64,000 nt of DNA from Zeus faber (lineage: Eukaryota; Chordata; Actinopteri; Zeiformes; Zeidae): contig OY482862.1 in the NCBI GenBank assembly GCA_960531495.1, positions 6,901,614-6,965,613 on the forward strand, given 5' to 3'. The position numbers were made by a program, and so were the translations under genes. Below are positions 33,664 to 46,181 of this stretch, in pieces; position 1 is the stretch's first letter; each line of letters starts with the position of its first letter. Under the pieces are notes generated by a model. The model had not been told where the DNA came from. It worked only from the letters and a program-made list of their open reading frames with translations, and did not search any database.

Positions 33664-34408
33664 TGTTAATTATTAACCCCCGCATTAAAATAAATGTATT
33701 GCATGTTATACTTAACCACAAATATTCAAGGTATATGTATTAAATAAACCTGAAAAGAAACTGATTACATGTTATACTAAACCACCAATATGCAAGGTAT
33801 ATGTATTAAATAAACCTTTTAAAAGTGTATGCTATAAAACACAAAAAGGGAAGTAATAAAATAAAAAGAACATAGACTTCTACAGAACGTGCCTGAGCAG
33901 AACACGAGCCAAGACAGCTGAAACAGGGAAACAGACCAAGGTCATATCTCAGCAAAACACCAGCAGTAAAAGGAAACATGCCCATGTTTGGTAAAATGTG
34001 ACATAAGCATTCTAGGAACCCTGACAGGGCCTTTCCGGGAACAGGGATGAGGTCACAAGACTGTAATTGGTTCCCTGGGACATACCCCAAAGACTATGAA
34101 TGGTTCACTGCAAGGAGATCTTCAGGTCTAGGTTTGGTTCCCGGCACTGAAAGGGGCAGGACATGTAATGGGAGGAGTGGACGTGGTTGATATATAAGGA
34201 AGTCCAAGGGATCAGTTTGTCAGTCGGTTTCGTGAAGACTACTCAAAGTTTATTGCTGTATTTGACTCTTTGATATACAATAAACTATTTTGCATAAGAC
34301 TTTGTATTTTTCCAGTTGTTTTTCTTCCAATAGATAGATAGAATAGATTGAAACATTGTCCATCAACCCAGACTTTTTACTCGCCCGGGCCTGGACTTGG
34401 TCACGACA
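33664..34408 (+). mobile_element. Probable solo LTR inserted in the Tc1-like element
   Basis: A 745-bp insert interrupts the transposase gene. It starts TG and ends CA, is flanked by CATC (33660-33663) and TATC (34409-34412) as a possible 4-bp target duplication with one change, and has LTR-like order. The U3-like part carries a 50-bp direct repeat (33702-33751 and 33768-33817, 3 differences), a TATA box at 34191-34197 and AATAAA at 34279-34284, then about 120 bp of U5-like sequence. No internal retroviral sequence adjoins, as expected for a solo LTR left by recombination. Retrovirus-like origin is inferred from this layout. Confidence 0.6.
33702..33817 (+). repeat. Duplicated 50-bp module in U3-like region
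   Basis: Two 50-bp copies 66 bases apart (offset from start to start) match at 47 of 50 positions, including the shared AAGGTATATGTATTAAATAA. Such tandem modules in U3 often act as enhancers in retroviral LTRs; here that is inference. Confidence 0.75.
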
Positions 34409-34987
34409 TATCACACACTTGCCTTCTTCCCATAGTGCATCCTGGTGCCATCTCTTCCCCAGGTAAACCACATCATGTAAAAGAAAAGCTGATTCATCAG
34501 ATCAGACCACCTTCTTCCATTGCTCCATGGTCCAGTTCTGATGCTCACGTGCCCATTATAGGTGCTTTCGGCGATGGGCAGGGATCAGTACTCACTGGTT
34601 CGTGGCTACGCAGCTCCATAGGCATCAAGCTGTGATGCACTGTGTGTTCTGACAGTTTTCTATCATAGCCAGCATTATCTTTTTCAGCCATTTGTACTTC
34701 CTTTGCTAGCCTTTGCTAGCCTTCGCTCCTCACATGCATCATTGAGTCTTGGGCGCCCATGACCCCCTTAGCTATTCACCGGTTGTCCTTCCTTGGAGCA
34801 CTTATGGTAATTTCTAACAACTGCATACCGTTTTGGAAATGCTCTGACCCAGTCCTCTAGCTATCACAATTTGGCCCTTGTCAACGTTTCTCAGATCCTT
34901 ATGATTGCCAATTTTTCCTGCTTCCAACACAACTTCAAGAAATGACTGTTCACTTGTTGCTTAATATATCCCACCTCTTGTCAGGTG

Positions 34988-35475
34988 TGGCAGACCAAGG
35001 GGCATGGTCAAGCCGCGGCTGCAGACGGCAGCATGGCTCCCTTTCCCGCAGCTGCCAAGCTGCCTCAAATCGGCCGAATCAATGCCCACAAGTGCACTTG
35101 TGGGAGTCTATGCCCACATGTGGGGGTTTAGGGAGGGGCAAAGAGTCTTTCTGGCCGTGGTTTGCCAACCTGACGAGAATTTTTATTATAACGTTGAACA
35201 AAAAGGCTTGTTGACCACAGGTATAAATAATAAAGAATAATGATTTCAGGTGCTGAGGAATGGTGTTCTGATCTGGCTCCTGGTCGGCTGATCAGCCCAT
35301 GCACCGATCCCCTCTTCAAGACAGACAAACATTAAGAAAGCTCCCTCCCCAAATTTGGACCAATCAGCGCCGCGTGGGCGCTGATTCGGCCAATTCGAGG
35401 CAGCTAGGCCGCCGGGGGAAAGGGAGCCATGCTGCCATCTGCAGCTGCGGCCTGACCACGCCCCTTGGTCCGCCA
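34988..35475. mobile_element. GGACCAAGGG-type MITE with 93-bp TIRs
   Basis: The left 93 bases (34988-35080) and the inverted right 93 bases (35383-35475) match at 82 positions. They begin TGGCRGACCAAGGGGCRTGG. The ends may extend two bases to TGTGGC, giving a 5-bp flank TCAGG/ACAGG; alternatively a diverged 9-bp duplication ending CAGGTG fits. Long TIRs and a possible 9-bp duplication suggest a Mutator-like parent, but this is unproven. There is no transposase. Open frames on both strands follow from the inverted structure. Confidence 0.8.
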
Positions 35476-35608
35476 CAACAGGTGTCATTGTAATGAGACA
35501 AACAATATTATTCACTTCGCCTGTGAGTGGTTTTAATGTTATGGTTGATCCGTGTATATTTTATTAAAAATATAACAATAGATACTGTATATACATATCC
35601 ATATAACT

Positions 35609-36310
35609 AGGGATGCACCAATTGTGAAATTCTGGGCAACTGATACCAATGTTTAAAATAACAATTTGGCTGTTAGCCAATGCAAATTATTTTTTTTCTT
35701 TTTGTTTATTTTGTTTTTGTTTGTAACGCCTTTTGTGCCAGTGAAACAAATAAATTGTCATTATAAAAAAAGCACTCTCAGCCCTTCATCACACTATCTT
35801 TTAATGAGAATGAATTCAATCATACAAATTTATGAAACAGCCTTCAATACAACCTTCTTCACATGACAAAGATTATTTTTGTGAAAAATAACTGTTTAAA
35901 AAGCCTTTTTAACCTGCTATACAACTACCTACTCAATGAGAAAAAAAAATCTGTATTTATTGTGCATAGCCTAACAAAAAATTGTTTTTGGAAACATAAA
36001 TTAAATGTAATTAAATTTAAATGGTTAAGCAATTAGAAAAGCAATAAAGTCAAAATAATCAAATCAATCAATCAATCCCCATTACACACGGTGCTTGTTT
36101 CGTTCCATAAGGAAAATAAAAATAAAATAAAACAACCTACTAACATAAACGTTTATGACGTTTATGATGTTTATCTGTTGTGTTGGCCCTGCCAACACAA
36201 CAGATAAACATCGGCCACTGCCATCAGCCAATGTCATCAAATTTGCCTATAGGCCGATGGCAGTCAACAAGGCAAATATCGGCCGATACCGATGTACTGC
36301 TGATATAACC
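35609..36310. mobile_element. hAT-like non-autonomous element
   Basis: It begins TAGGGATGCACCAATTG and ends in a run of ATCGGCCGATACCGATG-type sequence, wording familiar from hAT-type elements of fishes. The right terminus is degenerate. No transposase is present. It contains a perfect 22-bp hairpin (36166-36212). Confidence 0.45.
36166..36212. repeat. Perfect hairpin, 22-bp stem, 3-nt loop
   Basis: GATGTTTATCTGTTGTGTTGGC (positions 36166-36187, only its first 20 bases essential here) pairs without mismatch with 36191-36212 around CCT. It is a sharp inverted duplication inside the hAT-like element. Confidence 0.9.
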
Positions 36311-36384
36311 ATATATTAATCAGGTCCATACCTTGACATATATCAAATTATATCCCCTCGATAAAACTGTAATTCATGCAAATT

Positions 36385-36632
36385 AGGGATGCAAGATGAA
36401 AGTTCCTAACTATTCATTTGTATTGATCTAATCTAAAGAGTCTAATCTCAAGTTCTTGTTTCGCGACCGTGTAACTGACATTCACTGACACTCGACTCTT
36501 GATTCGCAAATTGAAAGAGCCGAGATTGGCGTGGGAATCTTCTACTCACGATCAGAAAATAATTTGTGAGGAGTCAATGAATGAGGCAAAACTGAACAAA
36601 TCTTTGCATTGATTCACAATCTTTTCATCGCT
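36385..36632 (+). mobile_element. CTCAGGAGTC short-TIR family, diverged copy
   Basis: It starts AGGGATGCAAGATG, has ACTGAACAAATCTTTGCATT and ends CTTTTCATCGCT, matching the family's left end, middle (CTGAATAAATCTTTTTACTG at about 40740) and right end in order. Confidence 0.5.
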
Positions 36633-37202
36633 CATGCAAAGCGTTTTCCAAAGCTGAGCTTTGTGTGAATACTAGTTGGGTTACAGCATCTTAAAATAGA
36701 GTCAATCCTCAATTCACCTTTTTGTTTCTCAAAGTTTCATATTTCAGGTGATTGCCTGCCCTTGAGAACCGACAACGGGCTGGCGCTTACGGCTCATTTT
36801 GTCATCGCGGGATAAAAAGCATGAATCTGTATCTGACCCCAAGACAGCCCCAGTTCAAAATTAGATGGTATTTCTAGGGGGCACACTTCAGGCTGAGTAG
36901 GCTGGAACATTTTACCATAGTGGTTTTTAACCCCTGTACACACTGATAACCGTCAGCTAAAATTCCGGGAATCGCTCAAGCTCACCTGCTCGTTTTTTTG
37001 TGTGAGCGTCAAAACGAATCGTGTTCAAAATCGCTTCTGGGAAAAGGAGAACAGACTCGTTGAGAGCATTTAGGACAATGAGTTATACTGAACTTTCAAC
37101 AATGGGTGTCACCCAATTTTATGAGTTTTTTGGAAATAAAGGTCAGCAATTCTGTCGGTTGCGATCCAAAACTGGGTTGTGTGGGGCTATGTAGAGTAGA
37201 CT
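36633..37202. other. Unassigned stretch
   Basis: Mixed-complexity, non-coding sequence with nothing recognised. Confidence 0.35.
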
Positions 37203-37415
37203 GCAGTGCTGCATTTATGTTGAAACTGCAATTTCTGATGCTGAGCTATTATTTTGAAAAAACATTATGAAGCAGTGCTTTTATTGCGAAACTGCACTTT
37301 CTGATACTAAGCTTTCATATTGAATCTGGAGCATGTTGCTGGTGATGTGCTTTTATTTTGACACTTCAATTTCTGATGTTGTGCTTTTGTTTTGAAACTG
37401 TGGCATGTTGCTGAA
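37203..37415 (+). repeat. Degenerate 69-bp tandem repeat, three units
   Basis: Units begin at about 37203, 37272 and 37341 with GCAGTGCT or GTGATGTGCT. Each contains TTTATKTTGAAACTGCAATT, TTCTGATRCTRAGCT and a second TTTTGAA. Divergence between units is high, so it is an old duplication. Confidence 0.65.
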
Positions 37416-37731
37416 AGTTTCAAAATGGATTTTTGGATTAAACACTGGACTCTTTTTTTACCCAATATTTGGCTGTTATGATGGTAAGTCCCATATGACA
37501 GGTCATTAACTAAAATCTTATCAGATTGTCACTCTCTCCACTCACACTTTCCACATCAAAGCTGCAAATCTCCAAATTATGCATTACTGCTCATTACTGT
37601 TCATTTGGTGAAATAAATTAGAATGTGTCTAATTTTAAATCATGTTTGGGTCGTGACTTGAATAACCAAGAACAAATGTGGATTCTAAGGCTGCATGGAC
37701 CAGTTGAGGAACCACTGCTCCTGGTATGGGG
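37416..37731. other. Unassigned stretch
   Basis: Nothing recognised apart from GAGGAACCACTG near 37696. This is an inverted partner of the next element's terminus and may be the end of a second abutting copy. Confidence 0.35.
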
Positions 37732-38070
37732 CAGTGGTTCCCAACCTGGGGAGTTAGACCCCGACAACAGGTCAAAAAAGATCGCAGGGGGGTATCGCCA
37801 GGCCTTGGGACGATTTGAGCTATACATTTCCTCATAAGAAGAAGAAGAATCTTTATCGGTCACACGACACAACACACTACAACACATGCATATATATACA
37901 CACACACTCGCACATGCTCTCTACCATGAAAATGGAACCAATTCAGAAAGAAATTGCCGGCAACCGCTAATAAATGAATTATTATATTTATTTTTAAATT
38001 GGAGGGTGTCCAATTGAATGCGGTTTGATTTGCATTGTCTCTAGGGAAAAAAAAAGATTAGGAACCCCTG
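37732..38070. mobile_element. hAT-like MITE
   Basis: Termini CAGTGGTTCCCAACCT and, inverted, CAGGGGTTCCTAATCT are the CAGNGGTTCYYAA ends known from hAT elements. The flanking octamers GTATGGGG and GTATATAG agree at 5 of 8 bases, compatible with a decayed 8-bp target duplication. The interior has a GAA-rich segment followed by CTTTATCGGTCACACGACAC and an ACACACTC tract, probably a separate small retroelement tail insertion (about 37838-37915). Confidence 0.6.
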
Positions 38071-39500
38071 GTATATAGAGTATAATGTAGTATATTGTAA
38101 CAAAATATTTAAGTGAATTAAGTAGAGTATATTGACCTAATTGAGGGTCAATATACTTAATTCACACTGCGCTTGCTTGGAAGTAATCCAAAAAAAAAGG
38201 TGAAAAAAAAATTGTTAATATGCCTGCTGACATTGCCAGCTGCATAGCCAAGCCCATTAGAGGGATCATATTCTCGGCTTTTAGAATGTACTTTTTTAAT
38301 TCTTTTTTTCTTGGGATGCTTAACCCAACTTGAGCACCTCGACGGGGCAGTGTGACACATCTTTCCACGCCCAAGGCAAAAAAGAAAGAATGGAGATATT
38401 ACTACTTTTCTACTTTTCACTTTCTATTACGCCCTCATACTGTATGGTTTTACATATCCGCCCAAAATTCGGGCCCGGCCCTATAATTGCCACTCCGTTC
38501 AAATCCACGGCCCACAACAGCGAGAAGTGATACATAATTCACGAGAGCCGTGAAAGCCCCGTCAAGCTGTTTGAACACGACTTCTGAGGTTAAAGGGGGT
38601 AGGAGGAGGCGAGAGGCCAAGCCGAGTCCCAGCGACCAGATTAACACATCTGCAGGACCTCTGTGCCGCTAACTTGGATTAGTGTCCGCCACAGTACCTC
38701 CTCTGTGACAGTGAAGGAACATGACAGGTGGACGCAGAGGATTTAGTTCCAAGTACATGGACGGTGAAAAAAAACCTAGCGTGCTTTATTTTTTTTTGTT
38801 AAAGCAAATGTCTTCATGCAGAGCCATCCCTCCTTTCCTGTGCTTTTCCAATACCAATATTCTTCCGTAGCAGTCGGGAATGATCTATGCATTTTGAGGT
38901 TTCACATGTAGGCATTGCTAGCCCACTGTGATGGCAGCCAGCAGTTAATTGGTAGCAGGCAGTAGATACCAGTACCAATACCAGTATCCTTATAGTGATA
39001 CCGATACCAATAGATTTTTTTTCTACTATACATACTATACTACTATGTGAATGGAAGCGTTCAGTTGTGTATAAGGCCACCACTCCTCCGCATCCAAATG
39101 ATATTTACACAAATACATTTTGAAAGTGTTGCAATTATTGAAATAGTTATCAAATAGCTGTACAAAACTGTACAATTTAGTATTTGGGCAGGGTCATTTT
39201 AAACAAATAGCCAGTACAGGGGGATTGATTACAGTGAGGAAAACTTCTTTCACTGTTCATATGGACACCTAACTGTTGTTTTTAAGACAGCCTTGAAAAA
39301 TTGTGAACCTATCCTTCAACAGACTGTTGTAGCTGCTGCTGCGGTGTGTGCCAATGTGTGATCACACCTCGCAGAAAATAGTGGAACGTTTGTGGTGGTT
39401 GGCTGCAAGCAAAAGCATACAAATAGTCTTTTTTTTTCTAGATCTGGGTACAAAAAGGATCAAATGCAGGTATCATTTGACTGGAGAAGTTTCGATACTA
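38071..39500. other. Mostly single-copy sequence
   Basis: It contains an imperfect hairpin at 38113-38165 (GTGAATTAAG...CTTAATTCAC). About 38230-38700 is high-complexity. Near 38965-39010 a series of short GATACCRATACCA-like units resembles hAT-type repeat interiors. No coding frame is recognised. Confidence 0.35.
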
Positions 39501-40380
39501 CAGGTACTGCTCACTTAAGGACCTACCTGTTCAACAACCATTCAGGCTTTCGACCAGCTCTCTGACCAGTCTGTATTGTACGCTACAATTCCACGGCGTC
39601 TGAGTGTCAAGCATCTCATCGCGCATCACCCTTTACTATTTGTGACACACCGCATATTTTAGGGTCATTTGGAGGCTTTCGACAATTTTTTTTTCCGCAT
39701 CATTTGAAAGTGGAGAATCAGAGCTTCCAAAAAAGGTTTCACTTGTGCAAATCAAGCAAATATTTTTAAAGCTATGACTTGTTAATGACAAGGGCGTGGC
39801 AAACCGTGTTTCTGAGATAATCACCTTCAAAGTTTTCCCACACAGTTGGTTCATTCAGTCAGCTCCCAGAATGGAAATGGTTGGAGGACTAACAGAGTCT
39901 AGCTAGTTGTCACATGGCTACTTAACATCCTGCTGAATGGGGACTTGACACCCTGCTGAATGGGGCAATCACTGCTTTGTTCTTGTGTTTTGAGGGTATG
40001 TTGAGCAGCGTCATCAACACACAACTATTTTTGTTTTTAAAACAGCTGTATAGTTGGTCTCCTCCGGTGGTTCTTGAAAATATTCTGTTTCATCGTTACA
40101 TTGAGGTTGAAATCCGCAGTTTAAAATTTTCTCCAAGTCTGGAGTAATATGAGATACAGCATCGCTGTTGTTCTCCACGTCGCTCTCGGAGATCTGTCAT
40201 CTCATCTCATCACCGTTCTCAGTCACTCTCGTTCCCGCAGTCTGTCAATATTCACTACACTAGCGTTCTCAATGGCCACGCCCCCTTACCGTCAAATAAC
40301 ACGTGTCCTCGCTTATCGACCAATTCACTTAACGACCTGGTCCTAGGAACGGAACTCAGCCGTTAAGTGAGGAGTACCTG
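39501..40380. mobile_element. TA-flanked non-autonomous DNA transposon
   Basis: The ends CAGGTACTGCTCACTTAAGG (39501) and, inverted from 40380, CAGGTACTCCTCACTTAACG match at 19 of the first 23 bases and lie between TA dinucleotides (39499-39500 and 40381-40382), as for mariner/Tc1-superfamily insertions. The 880-bp interior has no transposase frame and may contain other insertions. Confidence 0.75.
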
Positions 40381-40482
40381 TACATGGTTTTGGGTTATTT
40401 TAATCAAAACCTTAAAGGTACTGAGCACCAATTCCCAGCCCTGGGACACGCTAATAGTTAACAAATGGTCGTAATCCTCATT

Positions 40483-40811
40483 AGTGACGCAAGATCGTTA
40501 GAGATTTGTTCGTAGCGACCAAATCTTTTAAATGACTCAGGAGTCAGGAGACACTCCACCAAAAGACTCATTCTTTGGCAAACACAACATAATCACTGAT
40601 AATTAAATTAATTTTCCACCTGAATGAACAATTTTAACAGCATTAAATGATTCATGTGAGAATTCCATTCAAAACTCGGAGCCAACTCTTCTGACTCATT
40701 ACACCAACCCAACTTAATTAAATTAACTAACAGTCTGAAAACTGAATAAATCTTTTTACTGAGTCACCCGTAAAGAGCCAAATCTCACAAAATAGACAAA
40801 CTTTTCATTAC
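40483..40811 (+). mobile_element. CTCAGGAGTC short-TIR family, full-length copy
   Basis: It runs from AGTGACGCAA to the inverted TTTCATTACT. Landmarks in order are TTTGTTCGTAGCGACCAAAT, GACTCAGGAGTCAGGAGACA, TGATTCATGTGAGAATTCC, TCTGAAAACTGAATAAATC and CTGAGTCACCCGTAAAGAGCC. This is the best reference for the family in the window. Short inverted ends and lack of any frame suggest a MITE; a SINE is not supported because no tRNA-like head or tail is seen. Confidence 0.7.
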
Positions 40812-42961
<2,150 letters not shown>

Positions 42962-43189
42962 TAAAATGGTCACCGTGTTGGTACATTCTACACTCCGGAT
43001 CTCGTTGAAAACACAAGATGTCTTTGGATGTTAACCACATTTTTGTGATTGACACTTCTCTTTCTGAATCTCTGTGTTCTCTGACTAAATAAATATGTTT
43101 GAGGAACTTTGATTAGAAGATTTCCTGGGATCTACAGTTTGCATGAGTCCGTCTAAATAACAATAATGTTTAAATAATAAAATTCAGAA

Positions 43190-43321
43190 TCGAAAGTCCG
43201 CTCAGTGTGTGTTACACCAACTGAATCAAACTAACAAAGTCTGAAAAAGGGAATGACTGTTTCTCAGTGAGTGACTGGTAAAGAACTGAATCTGAAAAAA
43301 ACAGTCTAACCTTTCATCACT
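43190..43321 (+). mobile_element. CTCAGGAGTC short-TIR family, 3' half
   Basis: CACCAACTGAATCAAACTAAC, AAGTCTGAAAAAGGGAATGAC, CTCAGTGAGTGACTGGTAAAGAAC and the terminal CTTTCATCACT match the right halves at 40700-40811 and 46060-46181. Confidence 0.6.
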
Positions 43322-45916
43322 ACGCTGGAGTACATGTGTGTGTGCACGTGAGTGGTTTTTTTTTCTTCTCCCTGCTACCGGACAATTGAGCCATCGGCAA
43401 GTGAGGTGTCTTCTGTGCCCCGACCAGTGCTGCGATTGATCCGCGAGCTCGCATAACGGCGTGATGCCATCGATTTGCCGCGGCTGCCTATGTGCCATCA
43501 TTGTGACCAAAATGACAATATCAGGCCCGGCGGTCGCCATCGGGCGGCGAGTTCATACGCCAGCCCCGGATGACAACAAAAATCAATGCCATATTCGCTT
43601 AGAATGCTAGCCTCAAACAAATAGCTCTTATCTTAAAAAAGGCCGCTCAGTTTGTAGCCCGCAGTCGAGTCCGCCGTGCGTTAATCAAGTGTATGCTGCT
43701 ACACACAAATGAAATAACAACTTTTACTGCAGCTAGCTCTTTATCTTAACGGCTTGGGATCAGCGTTGTTTTTCGGTGGCGTCATGGGGCCAATCTGTTT
43801 ATATACTGCGATAATGTGCTACAAACCAAATCCCGGATTTGACACAGGGGCCAATATAATGAGCCTTGAGAGCCGATTTGCTGCCGCCTAATGCTGCATT
43901 TCTCATCCCGTTGATCCTATCGAGTGAAAAAGTCCCGCCGGTTTTGTCCAGTAGGTCAATATGCAACCTCCATCAACCTAACATGGGCAGAAAATTTAGG
44001 CCATGCACAGATGCTGGCACAGCCTTGAAATGTAGGTCATGTGGAGATATTTCCCTATTGGAAATCACCTCGTCCCTTTCTCCGACCATGGAAGTGTTGC
44101 GGTGCCTGAGTAGTCATAGGCCTTACAGAACCTACAGCGCAATAAAAAACACCGTTCTCCCAAATTCTTCCCCAGTTCCTCCCTCCTTCCCTGTCCCCGA
44201 TTGGTACAAACGGTTTAGTTGTGTCAGAGCTGATCGGCTTAGGTTTGCCATTCAGCGTCTTCTCTCAAAAGCATCATTGGCTTGTTTTACAATCCTTAGT
44301 CTCGCCCTTAGTCGACTACGGCCCTTAAAGTACCAAATTTGAGGTTGTCACCATCAGCAGCCACTTTGACTCTGTGTTTGACAAAACCAAATATTACGCT
44401 CATGGGAACAAAAGAAAAAGATCCCTTGAATAGATATTAAAATCATAGATAATTTTCCAATTTTCCGGAAACAGCCGTGCCACTCAGGCGGATCATGCCA
44501 AAATACCCACGCCCGGGACAGAATTCAAGAGCTCCCGGTGTGAAGTTCTGCCTCATTTATCCCTTGATGAATTCATCACCCATTTTGTGGCTCGGCTGCC
44601 ACCGTCTTGAATTCCTAAACAGAAAACATTAGCATTAATCTGCATAAGAACCTTAGAGAATCTCCAACACCCAATGCAATGAAGCTCTGCCGGGAAAAAA
44701 ATCTGATCATTTTCGGGGAAATTTCTAACAATGCCATCTCCATTGTAAATATCAGAGTGATTATTTTCTCCATTCTACCCTCCCACCCTCTTCAAACGCA
44801 TTGAATTTGCACTCGCTGGGGGAAAACACCGTATATGAACCTCGACTGGGACGGCGAGTCGTCCATAGGCATTAGCGCGAGTGACAGATTTCAGAGAGTC
44901 GTTCTCTGGCACTGAGGACCCCCTGCTGTTTAGCGAGCCAAGATTCCCGGCTCCTGGGGAACGGAGGCCGTTCCTCTCGGCGAGGATAACAAGGCGTCTC
45001 TTGGGGTTTTCCCCAAGATTTGAGGGCGTTTTCTCTCTCGATGTCCTTTATCTCACCCATGTCAGCAAGGCTTGTTGGTAAGGGTTCCCAGCCGCATGGC
45101 TCACAACATACCGGTGTGAAACAACGTTACCCAACCCTCTAATGGAACCCCCGCCACCCCTACTCCTGTTTTACAAAGTTGTGTCCCCCCCCCCCCCATT
45201 AAGCCACAGAAGGCCGGGTCGGGTTGCTTTCCACGAAGGGGGGGCGGCAAAGTGGCCGGAGGAAACGTGCCTTGTTATCTCTGAGAAGTGCGAGGACACT
45301 CTTCTCCGGCTCGGAGGATGCGGCGGCCATTATCTCCTGTGTCACCTGACACAGCGGACACGCAAACCGGCCGTGATAGATCGCTCGCCAGCTCTATCAT
45401 TTACTTTATTTTTTTTTAGTTTATTACCCCCCCCCGCACCCTATCTCGTCGTCAGACAACATATAATCGGGGATGAGAGGGAATGCTATCGGATGATAAA
45501 AACCTATACCGCGAGTGAGTCATTATCGCAGTCCGGATGCTTATCTTTTGACAAGGGAGAAAATTGGAAACGAGGGAGGAAAAAAAAATAAAAAATGAAA
45601 AACGACGACACGGTGGTTTATTCCGTATTATCTGCTTGTACTGTAGTCATTGTTTACACAGGGAACTTGTTGACCCGCCCGATCTTGATCGCAGCGCCTT
45701 CCTTATTCTTTTACATGACAAATGTGGCATGGGCCCCAAAGCGGGAATTGCAATGCAGGTGTGTGTGTGTGTGTGGATGGGTGGGGGTGCGGGAGTGTTT
45801 TTTTCTGCCACGGCACACTTTTTTCCAACAAAATCCTCCCACAGGACGCCGCGATGCTGTTAACAACCGAAAACGTCATGTTTAACTGTGCATATTACCA
45901 TGGCCTACTAATAGTA
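43322..45916. other. High-complexity single-copy block, possible conserved non-coding cluster
   Basis: About 2.6 kb with few simple repeats (C runs near 45187 and 45428, a short GT run at 45758) and higher GC than the rest of the window. The longest frames (43866-44342, 158 codons; 45142-45591, 149 codons) contain no domain I recognise, and no splice or promoter evidence supports a gene. Composition suggests a regulatory cluster, but only comparison with other fishes could show this. Confidence 0.25.
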
Positions 45917-46181
45917 AGTGATGCGAGAAGATTTGTTTGTCGTGAACATCTTTTTGAAATGACTCTGGAGTCAGGAGTCACTCCGACAAATGTGTGGGCG
46001 AGGGAGCGAATCTTCAATTCACAAACTGAAAATAGCTCCCGTTTCATGGTTCCCCAGAAGTGCTTGATCACATTAAACCGACTCAATCAAATTAACCAAG
46101 AGTCTGATAACTGAACGACTCGTTTCGCCGAGCAACTAGTCAAGAACCAAGTCTTAAAAAAGAGTCGAGCGTTTCATCACC
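45917..46181 (+). mobile_element. CTCAGGAGTC short-TIR family, full-length copy
   Basis: It runs from AGTGATGCGA to the inverted TTTCATCACC, with GACTCTGGAGTCAGGAGTCA, CAATCAAATTAACCAAGAGT, CTGATAACTGAACGACTCG and AAGAACCAAGTCTTAAAAAAG in the family order. Better preserved at its ends than the copy at 40483. Confidence 0.7.

Larger units (their letters stand above)
33183..35554 (-). mobile_element. Tc1-like transposon with two nested insertions
   Basis: Inverted termini (CATTGATTAGCCACAACATT at 33183; GTTATGGTTGATCCGTG ending at 35554) lie between TA dinucleotides at 33181-33182 and 35555-35556, the Tc1/mariner target signature. Minus-strand sequence between them is a typical Tc1-like gene, broken by an LTR-like insert (33664-34408) and a MITE (34988-35475). 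Removing both leaves roughly 1.1 kb, close to the normal length. A terminal fragment of the same family is at 48470-48602. Confidence 0.85.

Noticed and set aside
36166..36212. A microRNA precursor or a bacterial-type terminator for the perfect hairpin
   Set aside because: The 3-nt loop and lack of flanking stem are unlike a microRNA precursor, and rho-independent terminators are not relevant to this genome.
43866..44342. 158-codon frame as a host gene
   Set aside because: No domain, no splice or promoter evidence. Open length is compatible with chance in 64 kb read in six frames.
45142..45591. 149-codon frame as a host gene
   Set aside because: It begins and ends in low-complexity proline- and lysine-rich stretches caused by C and A runs; no known domain.
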